DNA of 8,324 nucleotides from assembly GCA_919902965.1 (NCBI GenBank), contig CAKKSJ010000362.1, positions 1 through 8,324 on the forward strand. Reading direction: 5' to 3'. Position numbers and translations under genes: made by a program. How positions within the stretch are numbered: the stretch's first letter is position 1; each line of letters opens with the position of its first letter. The notes below the pieces were generated by a model. It had not been told where the DNA came from, did no database searches, and saw nothing but the letters and a program-made list of their open reading frames with translations. This document shows positions 1-6,683 of this stretch, one piece after another. The DNA is from Burkholderiales bacterium (GTDB taxonomy: Bacteria > Pseudomonadota > Gammaproteobacteria > Burkholderiales > SG8-39).

Positions 1-387
1 TCGGTGAAGCGCATCATCTGCTGCAGCGGCAAGGTCTATTTCGACCTGGTGGCGGCGCGGCGCGAGGGCGATATCAAGGGCACTGCGATCATTCGCGTCG
101 CGCAGCTCTATCCTTTCCCGCACAAGGCGTTCGCGGCGGAAATGAAGCGCTACCCGAATGCGACCCAGGTGGTGTGGTGCCAGGAAGAGCCGCAGAACCA
201 AGGTGCCTGGTACCAGACACGGCACTATTTCGTCGAGAATCTGCGCGAGAACCAGAGTTTGTTTTATGCGGGGCGGCCGTCCTCGGCTTCGCCCGCGGTG
301 GGCTACTACGCCAAGCATCAGGAACAGCAGAAGGCGCTGGTCGCGGCGGCATTCGGCAAGCTCAAAGGGCCGGGTTCATCGAAGTAG
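1..387 (+). CDS. sucA: 2-oxoglutarate dehydrogenase E1 component, C-terminal part (5' truncated by window)
   Basis: This is the last 128 codons of the thiamine-diphosphate-dependent E1 subunit, which decarboxylates 2-oxoglutarate and reductively succinylates the lipoyl group of E2 in the cytoplasmic 2-oxoglutarate dehydrogenase complex. Reading frame 1 is open from the first base to TAG at 385-387, so the gene begins upstream. Recognisable SucA C-terminal signatures, in order, are the 'CSGKVYFDL' strand, 'QLYPFPH', 'VVWCQEEPQNQGAW' and 'YAGRPSSASPAVGY', followed by a 'KHQEQQKALV' helix near the end. These belong to the C-terminal transketolase-like domain of E1o. The short tail after the last helix suggests the end is natural. 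The next gene is the matching E2, as in odhA-odhB-lpd operons of betaproteobacteria, but after an unusually long 223-base gap. The symbol odhA is equally valid. The catalytic ThDP-binding part lies outside the window and cannot be judged. Confidence 0.96.
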   Translation, partial: SVKRIICCSGKVYFDLVAARREGDIKGTAIIRVAQLYPFPHKAFAAEMKRYPNATQVVWCQEEPQNQGAWYQTRHYFVENLRENQSLFYAGRPSSASPAVGYYAKHQEQQKALVAAAFGKLKGPGSSK

Positions 388-435
388 TAGCTGTGGGCGC
401 GCAACAGACTGGATGCGCACAGGAAGGAGCGGAAC

Positions 436-480
436 ATGCTGAGGAATTCGGCGCACTCTGCGCTGAGCGGCATACTGTAG
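436..480 (+). CDS. Possible 14-residue leader peptide upstream of odhB
   Basis: An ATG at 436 opens a 14-codon frame, MLRNSAHSALSGIL, closed by TAG at 478-480. A near-consensus AAGGAG at 424-429 sits six bases before the ATG, a better Shine-Dalgarno than the GGAG used by odhB. The frame ends inside the 472-483 inverted repeat and is followed by hairpins at 507-522, 532-544 and 561-589, an arrangement that could allow translation-dependent control of odhB. Against this, the peptide has no run of a regulatory amino acid (it has three serines, three leucines and two alanines), is not a family I recognise, and could be chance. It is listed because of its ribosome binding site, not because of any homology. 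Confidence 0.2.
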   Translation: MLRNSAHSALSGIL

Positions 481-483
481 TAT
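472..483. promoter_or_regulatory. Small inverted repeat ATACT-GT-AGTAT, possible operator
   Basis: The bases ATACT (472-476) and AGTAT (479-483) are perfect inverted arms separated by GT. It is an AT-rich island in GC-rich surroundings, which is what a dimeric regulator site often looks like. I cannot assign it to a known regulator family. It is short enough to arise by chance. Confidence 0.15.
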
Positions 484-560
484 CTTTATTCTCGGCGCAA
501 ATAAAGCGCTTTCAGCAAAGCGAGTAGCCGGGCGCGAAACGCGCACCTGTTTTTGCGGTA

Positions 561-589
561 CGCAGCCGAAGGGATACCCGACGGCTGCG
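561..589 (+). promoter_or_regulatory. Strong hairpin just upstream of the odhB ribosome binding site
   Basis: The arms CGCAGCCG (561-568) and CGGCTGCG (582-589) pair perfectly over 8 bases. Inside them GGG (571-573) can pair with CCC (577-579) across a three-base loop, separated from the outer stem by a 2x2 internal loop. Six A's (590-595) follow, and the odhB Shine-Dalgarno GGAG begins at 602. On the + strand there is no T run after the stem, so it is not an ordinary terminator for odhA. A leader structure affecting odhB translation or mRNA stability (for example as a barrier to 3' decay of odhA mRNA) is the likelier reading; this is inference. Confidence 0.45.
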
Positions 590-610
590 AAAAAACTGAA
601 CGGAGTCGTC

Positions 611-1861
611 ATGTTAGTCGAAGTAAAAGTCCCGCAGCTGTCGGAGTCGGTGGCCGAAGCCACGCTGCTCAGCTGGCACAAGAAGGTGGGCGATGCCGTC
701 GCCCGCGATGAAAACCTGATCGACGTCGAGACCGACAAAGTGGTGCTGGAGCTTCCGGCACCGGCGGGCGGCGTGATCACGCAGATCAATAAAGCAGACG
801 GAGGAACGGTCGTTTCGGGCGAGGTCATCGCCATGATCGATACTGCGGCAGACTCTGCCGCGGCCGTGGCCAAGGCGGCCGAGAGGCCTGCACCGCCCGT
901 GGAACAGGCGGCGCAACAGCTTTCCGAGCAGAGCAATCTGATGCCCGCCGCGCGCAAAATAGTCGAGGAAAATAAACTCGATCCCAAATCGATCACCGGC
1001 AGCGGCCGGGACGGACGCGTGACCAAGTCCGATGTCCTCGCGCACATGGAGGGCGCCGCAGCCAGGCCAGCCCCGGCCGCGCCGGCGGCAGGGCCTGCGG
1101 CCGCGAGGCCCGCGCTCCCCGGGGTGCCTGCGCCGATCAATGCCGACAAGTTGCTCTCCGGCCGGCCGGAACAACGCGTGCCGATGTCGCGCTTGCGCGC
1201 GCGTGTGGCCGAACGCCTGCTGCAGTCGCAGGCCAGCGCCGCAATCCTCACCACGTTCAACGAGGTCAACATGCAACCGGTGCTGGACCTGCGCGCGAAA
1301 CACAAGGACAAATTCGAGAAAGAGCACGGCGTGAAACTCGGTTTCATGTCGTTTTTCGTCAAGGCCGCGGTCTACGCTTTGAAGAAATACCCGATCGTGA
1401 ACGCCTCGGTCGACGGCAACGAAATCGTCTATCACGGCTACTTCGATATCGGCGTTGCCGTAGGCAGCCCGCGCGGGCTGGTGGTGCCGGTGCTGCGCGA
1501 TGCCGATCAGCTGAGCTTTGCGCAAATAGAGAAAACGATTGCCGATCTGGGAAAACGCGCCGGCGAGGGCAAGCTTTCCATGGAGGAACTCACCGGCGGC
1601 ACTTTCTCCATTTCTAACGGCGGCGTATTCGGCTCGATGCTGTCCACGCCCATCATCAATCCGCCGCAGTCCGCCATCCTCGGTATCCACGCCACCAAAG
1701 AGCGGGCGGTAGTCGAGGACGGACAGATCGTGGTCCGGCCGATGAATTACTTCGCCCTGTCCTACGACCACCGCATCATCGACGGTCGCGAGGCGGTGTT
1801 GTCGCTGGTGGCGATGAAGGAGGCGCTGGAAGACCCGATGCGCCTGCTGCTCGAACTCTAA
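611..1861 (+). CDS. sucB: Dihydrolipoyllysine-residue succinyltransferase, E2 of 2-oxoglutarate dehydrogenase
   Basis: This is the core subunit of the 2-oxoglutarate dehydrogenase complex; it transfers the succinyl group from its lipoyl arm to CoA, giving succinyl-CoA. At 416 residues it has the usual SucB length with one lipoyl domain. The lipoyl domain spans about 1-78, with the lipoylated lysine expected at K43 in 'DVETDKVV'. An Ala/Pro-rich linker follows, then the E1/E3-binding domain at about 109-146 ('MPAARKIVEENKLDP', 'GSGRDGRVTKSDV'), a second Ala/Pro linker (about 149-178), and the catalytic acyltransferase domain from about 185. The active-site signature 'SYDHRIIDG' places the catalytic His at 387 and Asp at 391. 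The ATG at 611 is supported by GGAG five bases upstream and by the lipoyl domain starting at once ('VKVPQLSESV'). lpdA starts 15 bases downstream. Also called odhB. The E2o assignment over E2p rests on its neighbour odhA and the single lipoyl domain. Confidence 0.97.
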   Translation: MLVEVKVPQLSESVAEATLLSWHKKVGDAVARDENLIDVETDKVVLELPAPAGGVITQINKADGGTVVSGEVIAMIDTAADSAAAVAKAAERPAPPVEQAAQQLSEQSNLMPAARKIVEENKLDPKSITGSGRDGRVTKSDVLAHMEGAAARPAPAAPAAGPAAARPALPGVPAPINADKLLSGRPEQRVPMSRLRARVAERLLQSQASAAILTTFNEVNMQPVLDLRAKHKDKFEKEHGVKLGFMSFFVKAAVYALKKYPIVNASVDGNEIVYHGYFDIGVAVGSPRGLVVPVLRDADQLSFAQIEKTIADLGKRAGEGKLSMEELTGGTFSISNGGVFGSMLSTPIINPPQSAILGIHATKERAVVEDGQIVVRPMNYFALSYDHRIIDGREAVLSLVAMKEALEDPMRLLLEL

Positions 1862-1876
1862 TCCCAATTCCAGACC

Positions 1877-3304
1877 ATGCTTAAATCATTCGAAGTCGTA
1901 GTCATCGGCGCCGGCCCGGCCGGTTATGTTGCGGCGATCCGTTGCGCCCAGCTCGGCCTTTCCACCACGGTTATCGACGAATGGAAAAACGAAAAAGGCG
2001 AGTCCAAGCTCGGCGGCACCTGCCTCAATGTGGGTTGCATTCCGTCCAAGGCGCTGCTCGAATCCTCGGAAAACTACGAGCGCGTCGCCTATAAGTTCGG
2101 CAATCACGGGATCTCGGTCAGCGGCGCGAAAATCGATGTCGCCAAGATGCAGGCGCGCAAAGACAAGATCGTGTCCCAGCTCACTGGCGGCATCGAGATG
2201 TTGTTCAGAAAGAACAAGATCACCTGGCTCAAGGGCCACGGCAAATTCACCGGCGGCGCCGACAAATACACCGTTGAAGTCAGCAACGGCGGTTCCGTCG
2301 AGATCGTCGAGGCGAACCACGTAATTGTCGCCACCGGTTCCACCGCGCGTCATTTGCCCGGGCTGGAGGTGGACAACGAGACCATCTGCGACAACATCGG
2401 TGCGCTTGCCTTGAACGCGGTACCCGACAAGCTCGGCGTCATCGGCGCAGGCGTGATCGGTCTGGAGCTGGGCAGCGTGTGGCGGCGTCTGGGTTCCAAG
2501 GTGACGATCCTGGAAGCCCTGCCCAATTTCCTTGCCGCCGCGGACGGCGCGGTGGCCAAGGAAGCGTGGAAAATATTCGTCAAAGACCAGGGGCTGGACA
2601 TCAAGCTGGGTGTGAAAATCGGCAAGCTCAGCCGCGGCAAGCGCGGCGTGACCCTCGAGTACGAAACTGCCGAAGGCAAGCAGGCGCTGGACTGCAACAA
2701 ACTGGTGGTGTCGGTCGGGCGCGTGCCCAACACCCGCGACCTTGGCGCGGCGACGGTCGGTTTGAAAATCGACGAGCGCGGTCTGGTTGAGGTCGATGCG
2801 CATTGCCGCACCAGCCTGCCCAATGTGTATGCCGTCGGAGACGTGGTGCGCGGCCCGATGCTCGCGCACAAGGGCATGGACGAGGGCGTGATGGTGGCCG
2901 AGCGTATTGCCGGCCAGGCCACTCGGGTCAATCTGGAAACCATTCCGTGGGTAATCTATACGGCACCCGAAATTGCCTGGGTGGGCAAAGCGGAACAGCA
3001 GCTGAAGGCGGAGGGCGTGGCCTACCGTGCCGGCCAGATGCCGTTTTCGCACAACGGCCGCGCGATGGGACAGGACGAGACCACCGGTTTCGTAAAAATA
3101 CTCGCCGACGCCAAGACCGATCGCGTCCTCGGTATCCACATCATCGGTGCACACGCCTCGGAGATGATCGCGGAAGCGGTGATGGCGATGGAATTCGGCG
3201 CCAGCGCGGAAGACATTGCGCGCATCTGCCACGCGCACCCCTCCTTGTCCGAGGTGGTGCACGAGGCGGCTCTGGCGGTGGATAAGCGTGCGCTGCACGC
3301 CTAG
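1877..3304 (+). CDS. lpdA: Dihydrolipoyl dehydrogenase, E3 of 2-oxoglutarate dehydrogenase
   Basis: This FAD-dependent enzyme reoxidises the dihydrolipoyl groups of E2, passing electrons to NAD+. The 475-residue length is normal. The N-terminal FAD-binding motif 'GAGPAG' is at 11-16. The redox-active disulfide motif 'GGTCLNVGCIPSK' gives C49 and C54. The conserved 'ATGS' is at 152-155, and the NAD-binding motif 'GAGVIG' at 190-195. The second FAD segment 'VYAVGDVV' lies near 316-323. The C-terminal dimerisation domain carries the catalytic 'HPSLSE' with H454 and E459. The extra residues before the disulfide ('WKNEKGESK', about 36-44) are typical of Lpd from pseudomonads, betaproteobacteria and mitochondria, and are missing in the E. 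coli form. No clear Shine-Dalgarno precedes the ATG at 1877. With only 15 bases after odhB, coupled translation is likely. The position in the operon suggests it serves this complex (odhL). Confidence 0.97.
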   Translation: MLKSFEVVVIGAGPAGYVAAIRCAQLGLSTTVIDEWKNEKGESKLGGTCLNVGCIPSKALLESSENYERVAYKFGNHGISVSGAKIDVAKMQARKDKIVSQLTGGIEMLFRKNKITWLKGHGKFTGGADKYTVEVSNGGSVEIVEANHVIVATGSTARHLPGLEVDNETICDNIGALALNAVPDKLGVIGAGVIGLELGSVWRRLGSKVTILEALPNFLAAADGAVAKEAWKIFVKDQGLDIKLGVKIGKLSRGKRGVTLEYETAEGKQALDCNKLVVSVGRVPNTRDLGAATVGLKIDERGLVEVDAHCRTSLPNVYAVGDVVRGPMLAHKGMDEGVMVAERIAGQATRVNLETIPWVIYTAPEIAWVGKAEQQLKAEGVAYRAGQMPFSHNGRAMGQDETTGFVKILADAKTDRVLGIHIIGAHASEMIAEAVMAMEFGASAEDIARICHAHPSLSEVVHEAALAVDKRALHA

Positions 3305-3333
3305 ACCTGATTTCTTTTAACAAAGGTTCAGAA

Positions 3334-4326
3334 ATGGAACAATTCAAAGCGTATCGTATCAACGAGGTAGACAAAAAAACCGTTGCCGGCTACGTCGACA
3401 TGACGCGGGATGAACTGGACCCGGGCGAGGTGTTGATACGGGTCGCTTATTCAGGCGTCAATTACAAGGACGCGCTTGCCGCCACCGGGGCGGGCAAGGT
3501 CATACGCCGCTACCCCTGCGTGGGCGGCATCGACCTGTCGGGCACGGTGCTTGAGTCGGGTGACGCGCGCTTCAAGAAAGGCGATGCCGTGATCGCCACC
3601 AGCTACGATATCGGCGTGGCCCATCACGGCGGCTACGCGGAATATGCGCGCGTGCCGGCCGACTGGGTCGTGCCCATGCCGCGCGGCCTGAATCTGTTTG
3701 AAGCCATGGCGCTGGGCACTGCCGGCTATACCGCGGCGCTGGGCGTGGTGCGCATGGAAGCCAACGGCCTCGCGCCGGCGAACGGGGCGGTGATCGTCTC
3801 CGGCGCAAGCGGCGGCGTCGGTTCAATCGCGATCGATATCCTTGCCGGCCTGGGCTATCAGGTTGTGGCATTGACCGGCAAGGAAAGCGAGACCGATTAC
3901 CTCAAGGGCCTGGGAGCGAAGGAAGTGAAGCTGCGCCAAAGCCTGGACCTGGCCAGGATCCGTCCGCTGGACAAGGCGCTGTGGGCGGGCGCCGTGGACA
4001 ATCTGGGCGGCGAGGTTCTCGCCTGGATTGCGAGCACCATGGCCCAGAGCGGCACCATCGCCAGCATCGGACTGGCAGCAAGCCCTACGCTCAACACTAC
4101 CGTGCTGCCCTTCATCCTGCGCGGGGCCTGCCTGCTCGGCATCGATTCGGGCTACACGCCCATGCCTTTGCGGCAGCAAGTGTGGCAACGCCTGGCTACG
4201 GACATGAAGCCCCAACATCTCGCCGGCATTGCGCGCAGCGTCGCCTTTGATCAGCTGCCGGGCGTATTCGAGGATTTCATCAAGGGCCGGGCTAAAGGGC
4301 GGATCGTGGTGGATTTGGCGGCATAG
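3334..4326 (+). CDS. acuI: AcuI/YhdH-family acryloyl-CoA reductase (zinc-free medium-chain dehydrogenase)
   Basis: This 330-residue protein belongs to the YhdH/YhfP branch of medium-chain dehydrogenase/reductases, of which the characterised members (AcuI) reduce acryloyl-CoA to propionyl-CoA with NADPH and so remove a toxic electrophile. Branch signatures include 'SGVNYKDALAATG' and 'GGIDLSGTV' in the N-terminal GroES-like domain, and the dinucleotide-binding motif 'VSGASGGVG' at 155-163 of the Rossmann domain. I see no structural-zinc cysteine cluster, as expected for this branch. AAAGG at 3322-3326 lies seven bases before the ATG. The gene begins 29 bases after lpdA with no terminator between, and prpE follows 47 bases after its stop. 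The prpE neighbour, whose product makes propionyl-CoA, supports the acryloyl-CoA role over a general quinone reductase annotation. The precise substrate is inferred, not shown. Confidence 0.85.
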   Translation: MEQFKAYRINEVDKKTVAGYVDMTRDELDPGEVLIRVAYSGVNYKDALAATGAGKVIRRYPCVGGIDLSGTVLESGDARFKKGDAVIATSYDIGVAHHGGYAEYARVPADWVVPMPRGLNLFEAMALGTAGYTAALGVVRMEANGLAPANGAVIVSGASGGVGSIAIDILAGLGYQVVALTGKESETDYLKGLGAKEVKLRQSLDLARIRPLDKALWAGAVDNLGGEVLAWIASTMAQSGTIASIGLAASPTLNTTVLPFILRGACLLGIDSGYTPMPLRQQVWQRLATDMKPQHLAGIARSVAFDQLPGVFEDFIKGRAKGRIVVDLAA

Positions 4327-4361
4327 CCGTCTCTAGCCCCGGCACAGGGAATAAAAGCAAT

Positions 4362-4368
4362 AAGGAGG
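4362..4368 (+). promoter_or_regulatory. Consensus ribosome binding site of prpE
   Basis: AAGGAGG, an exact Shine-Dalgarno core, ends five bases before the ATG at 4374, followed by further purine-rich GGAG repeats. It is the strongest ribosome binding site in the window. It fixes the prpE start and suggests this gene is translated at a higher rate than its neighbours. Confidence 0.8.
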
Positions 4369-4373
4369 AGGAG

Positions 4374-6278
4374 ATGGGCAGCTACGAGGAATTCCATCAG
4401 CGCTCGATCAGCGATCCTGAGGGCTTCTGGGGTGAACAGGCCCGGCTGATCGACTGGCACAAGCCCTACGCCGAGGTGCTGGATTACAGCCGGCCGCCGT
4501 TCGCGAAGTGGTTCGTCGGCGGCGAGACCAATCTTTGCCATAACGCGGTCGATCGCCACCTGCAGGAGCGGCCGGATCAAAATGCGCTGATTTTTATTTC
4601 CACCGAAACCGATGTGGAGAAGGCCTACAGCTTTCGCGAGCTGCACGCCGAAGTCAATCGCTGCGCTGCGGCGATGCAAAGCCTGGGCGTAGTCAAAGGC
4701 GATCGCGTGCTCATCTACATGCCGATGATCGCCGAAGCCTGTTTTGCGATACTCGCCTGCGCGCGCATCGGCGCGATTCACTCCGTGGTATTCGGCGGTT
4801 TTGCTGCGCATAGCCTGGCGAGCCGCATCGCCGCCGCCAAGCCCAAGCTCATCATCAGCGCCGATGCGGGTTCGCGCGTCGGCAAAGTGGTGCCCTACAA
4901 ACCCCTGCTCGACGAAGCAATCCGCCTGTCGAAGTTCCCGCCGCGAAAAGTGATCCTGGTAAACCGCGGCCTCGTGCCGGACATGACGCGCGTCGCCGGG
5001 CGCGACCTCGACTGGGCTGAACTGCGCGAGCAGCACATGAACGCGCAGGTCCCCTGCGTCTGGCTTGAGTCGAACGAAGCTTCCTACATCCTGTATACCT
5101 CCGGTACCACAGGCAAGCCCAAGGGCGTGCAGCGCGACGTCGGCGGCCATGCAGTTGCGTTGGCCGCGTCGATGAAACACATCTATTGCGGCAATGCCGG
5201 CGAAACCTATTTTTCCACCTCGGACATCGGCTGGGTGGTGGGACACTCCTACATCATCTACGGGCCGCTGATCGCAGGCATGGCAAGCATCATGTACGAG
5301 GGCACGCCGCTGCGGCCCGATGGCGGCATCCTCTGGAAGATTGTAGAAAAATACAGGGTTGCGGTAATGTTTTCCGCACCCACCGCGATCCGCGTGCTGA
5401 AAAAACAGGATCCGGCATTCCTGAAGAAATACGACCTGTCCTCGCTCAAGTTCCTGTTTCTTGCCGGCGAACCGCTGGATCAGCCTACGGCGCAGTGGAT
5501 CTCGGAGGGGCTGGGGCGGCCCATTATCGACAACTACTGGCAGACGGAAACCGGCTGGCCGATCCTCTCCAACCCGATGGGCGTGCAAGACATCGCGCGC
5601 AAGTTCGGCAGTCCGGGCTTCCCCATGTACGGCTACAACCTGAAACTGCTGCACGAGTCCACGGGCGAGGAAGTGGGCACGGACGAGAAGGGCGTGGTCG
5701 CCATTTTCCCGCCGCTGCCGCCGGGCTGCATGAGCACGGTGTGGGGCGATGATGAGCGTTTCGTCAAGACCTACTTTGAAACCATTCCCGGCAAGCTTGC
5801 CTATTCGACTTTCGATTGGGGCATACGCGACAAGGACGGCTATTACTTTATCCTCGGCCGAACCGACGACGTGATCAATGTCGCCGGACACCGCCTGGGC
5901 ACGCGCGAGATCGAGGAGGCCATCAGTTCGCACCCGGCAATCGCGGAAGTCGCAGTCATCGGCGTGGCCGACCAGTTGAAAGGGCAGGTACCGGTGGCGT
6001 TCGCCGTGCTCAAGGATCCGGGCCAGGTCGCGAGCGGGGCGGAAAGGATGAAGCTCGAGGGCGAGGTAATGAAAACGGTGGACCAGCAACTCGGCGCCAT
6101 CGGCCGGCCGGCGCGGGTGCATTTCGTGACCCTGTTGCCCAAGACCCGCTCGGGCAAGGTATTGCGCCGTTCCATCCAGGCGATTTGCGAAGGGCGCGAC
6201 CCGGGCGACCTTACCACCATCGAAGACCAGAGCGCGCTGCAGCAGGTGCGTGAGGCCATAGGCACAAAGGCACAATGA
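4374..6278 (+). CDS. prpE: Propionate-CoA ligase (propionyl-CoA synthetase)
   Basis: This AMP-forming acyl-CoA synthetase activates propionate to propionyl-CoA with ATP, via propionyl-AMP. It has 634 residues, matching PrpE (about 630) and slightly shorter than acetyl-CoA synthetases. The N-terminal ACS cap is at about 3-60. The phosphate-binding loop 'YTSGTTGKPKG' is at 241-251. 'YWQTETGW' is at 388-395, where a tryptophan follows the glycine as in PrpE rather than the second glycine of acetyl-CoA synthetase. The hinge region 'GRTDDVINVAGHRLGT' starts at 495. 'RSGKVLRR' near the C-terminus contains the adenylation lysine K595, the residue that is reversibly acylated in this family. 'GVQRDVGGH' and 'PTAIRVLKK' are also PrpE-type. 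The start is fixed by a consensus Shine-Dalgarno. Its last four bases overlap the next gene. PrpE enzymes can also accept acrylate, which fits the acuI gene upstream. No prpB, prpC or prpD lies in the window. Confidence 0.95.
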   Translation: MGSYEEFHQRSISDPEGFWGEQARLIDWHKPYAEVLDYSRPPFAKWFVGGETNLCHNAVDRHLQERPDQNALIFISTETDVEKAYSFRELHAEVNRCAAAMQSLGVVKGDRVLIYMPMIAEACFAILACARIGAIHSVVFGGFAAHSLASRIAAAKPKLIISADAGSRVGKVVPYKPLLDEAIRLSKFPPRKVILVNRGLVPDMTRVAGRDLDWAELREQHMNAQVPCVWLESNEASYILYTSGTTGKPKGVQRDVGGHAVALAASMKHIYCGNAGETYFSTSDIGWVVGHSYIIYGPLIAGMASIMYEGTPLRPDGGILWKIVEKYRVAVMFSAPTAIRVLKKQDPAFLKKYDLSSLKFLFLAGEPLDQPTAQWISEGLGRPIIDNYWQTETGWPILSNPMGVQDIARKFGSPGFPMYGYNLKLLHESTGEEVGTDEKGVVAIFPPLPPGCMSTVWGDDERFVKTYFETIPGKLAYSTFDWGIRDKDGYYFILGRTDDVINVAGHRLGTREIEEAISSHPAIAEVAVIGVADQLKGQVPVAFAVLKDPGQVASGAERMKLEGEVMKTVDQQLGAIGRPARVHFVTLLPKTRSGKVLRRSIQAICEGRDPGDLTTIEDQSALQQVREAIGTKAQ

Positions 6279-6676
6279 AATCCAAACCCTGCTTGACACT
6301 AGACGACTGCAAGAAGATGATCGCGGCCTGCGAGGCCGAGGCGCGCCGCAACCAGTGGGAAGTAGTCATCGCCATTCTCGATGACGGCGGCCATTTGTTG
6401 ATGCTGGAGCGCATGGACGGGGCCACGCCGGCCAACGCCGAGATAGCGGTGCGCAAAGGCCGTAGCGCCGCGATCTCGCGTCGTAGCACCAAGGCGTGGG
6501 AAGATCGCATCAGGGACGGACGCATGGCAATACTGAAAATGCCGGTACTGCCGGTACAGGGCGGGATTCCGGTCATCTATCAGGGTGTATGCGTAGGCGG
6601 CATCGGTGTCTCCGGCGTCGCTTCGCACGAGGACGAGCAGATCGCCCAGGCCGGCGCCGACGTGCTGGCCGGCTAG
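6275..6676 (+). CDS. GlcG/HbpS-family (DUF336) protein, possible heme or cofactor binder
   Basis: This 133-residue protein belongs to the GlcG/HbpS/PduO-C-terminal family (PF03928, DUF336). Family features include an N-terminal helix ('LTLDDCKKMI'), the strand 'VVIAILDDGGHLLMLERMDGA' at about 30-50, the 'KGRSAAISRR' helix at about 61-70, and the C-terminal glycine-rich segment 'PVQGGIPVIYQG' to 'GGIGVSG' (93-114) followed by 'HEDEQIA'. Members have been shown to bind heme (HbpS) or occur fused to the PduO cobalamin adenosyltransferase, but most have no assigned reaction. I see no signal peptide, so this copy should be cytoplasmic, unlike the many exported relatives. It has four cysteines (C6, C12, C19, C106). 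The ATG overlaps the prpE stop (ATGA), which implies translational coupling. The next gene, a hydratase-family enzyme, starts seven bases after the stop. Family assignment is firm; function is unknown. Confidence 0.88.
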   Translation: MKSKPCLTLDDCKKMIAACEAEARRNQWEVVIAILDDGGHLLMLERMDGATPANAEIAVRKGRSAAISRRSTKAWEDRIRDGRMAILKMPVLPVQGGIPVIYQGVCVGGIGVSGVASHEDEQIAQAGADVLAG

Positions 6677-6683
6677 CCACCGC

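Larger units (their letters stand above)
388..610 (+). promoter_or_regulatory. Structured odhA-odhB intergenic region, possible leader
   Basis: This 223-base gap separates two genes whose products form one complex. Four potential hairpins can be seen. The first pairs 391-395 and 398-400 with 415-422, with two bases bulged. The second pairs 507-512 with 517-522, a perfect 6-base stem with a 4-base loop; the same left arm also lies in the 10-base palindrome 503-512. The third pairs 532-536 with 540-544. The fourth is a long hairpin at 561-589. An inverted repeat lies at 472-483 and a short reading frame at 436-480. No convincing -35/-10 promoter pair was found, so whether odhB has its own promoter or is only co-transcribed with odhA is open. 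The T run at 550-554 sits five bases after a short stem, which is a poor match to an intrinsic terminator. Regulation is inferred only from structure and length. Confidence 0.35.

Noticed and set aside
174..527. Plus-strand frame running from inside odhA into the gap
   Set aside because: Most of it is an out-of-frame reading of odhA, with no ribosome binding site and no recognisable motif.
532..554. Short stem 532-544 followed by T5 at 550-554 as an intrinsic terminator of odhA
   Set aside because: The stem is only five pairs and five bases separate it from the T run. The match is too weak to call a terminator.
614..1867. 417-codon minus-strand frame opposite odhB, and a second one at 376-1362
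   Set aside because: Both are shadows of odhB; the second owes its Ala/Ser-rich sequence to the opposite strand of the Ala/Pro linkers.
1886..3298. 470-codon minus-strand frame opposite lpdA
   Set aside because: It lies entirely antisense to an unambiguous lpdA, has the same composition bias and shows no recognisable domain.
4251..6299. 682-codon open frame on the minus strand, opposite prpE
   Set aside because: It mirrors a certain prpE gene, its translation is rich in His, Arg, Ala and Gly with no family motif, and high-GC codon use readily leaves the opposite strand open.
6606..6683. Upstream in-frame ATG giving the hydratase 26 more residues
   Set aside because: It would overlap the DUF336 gene by 71 bases and adds an Arg/Ser/Pro stretch that is simply the DUF336 gene read in another frame. 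The ATG at 6684 fits family length and operon spacing.
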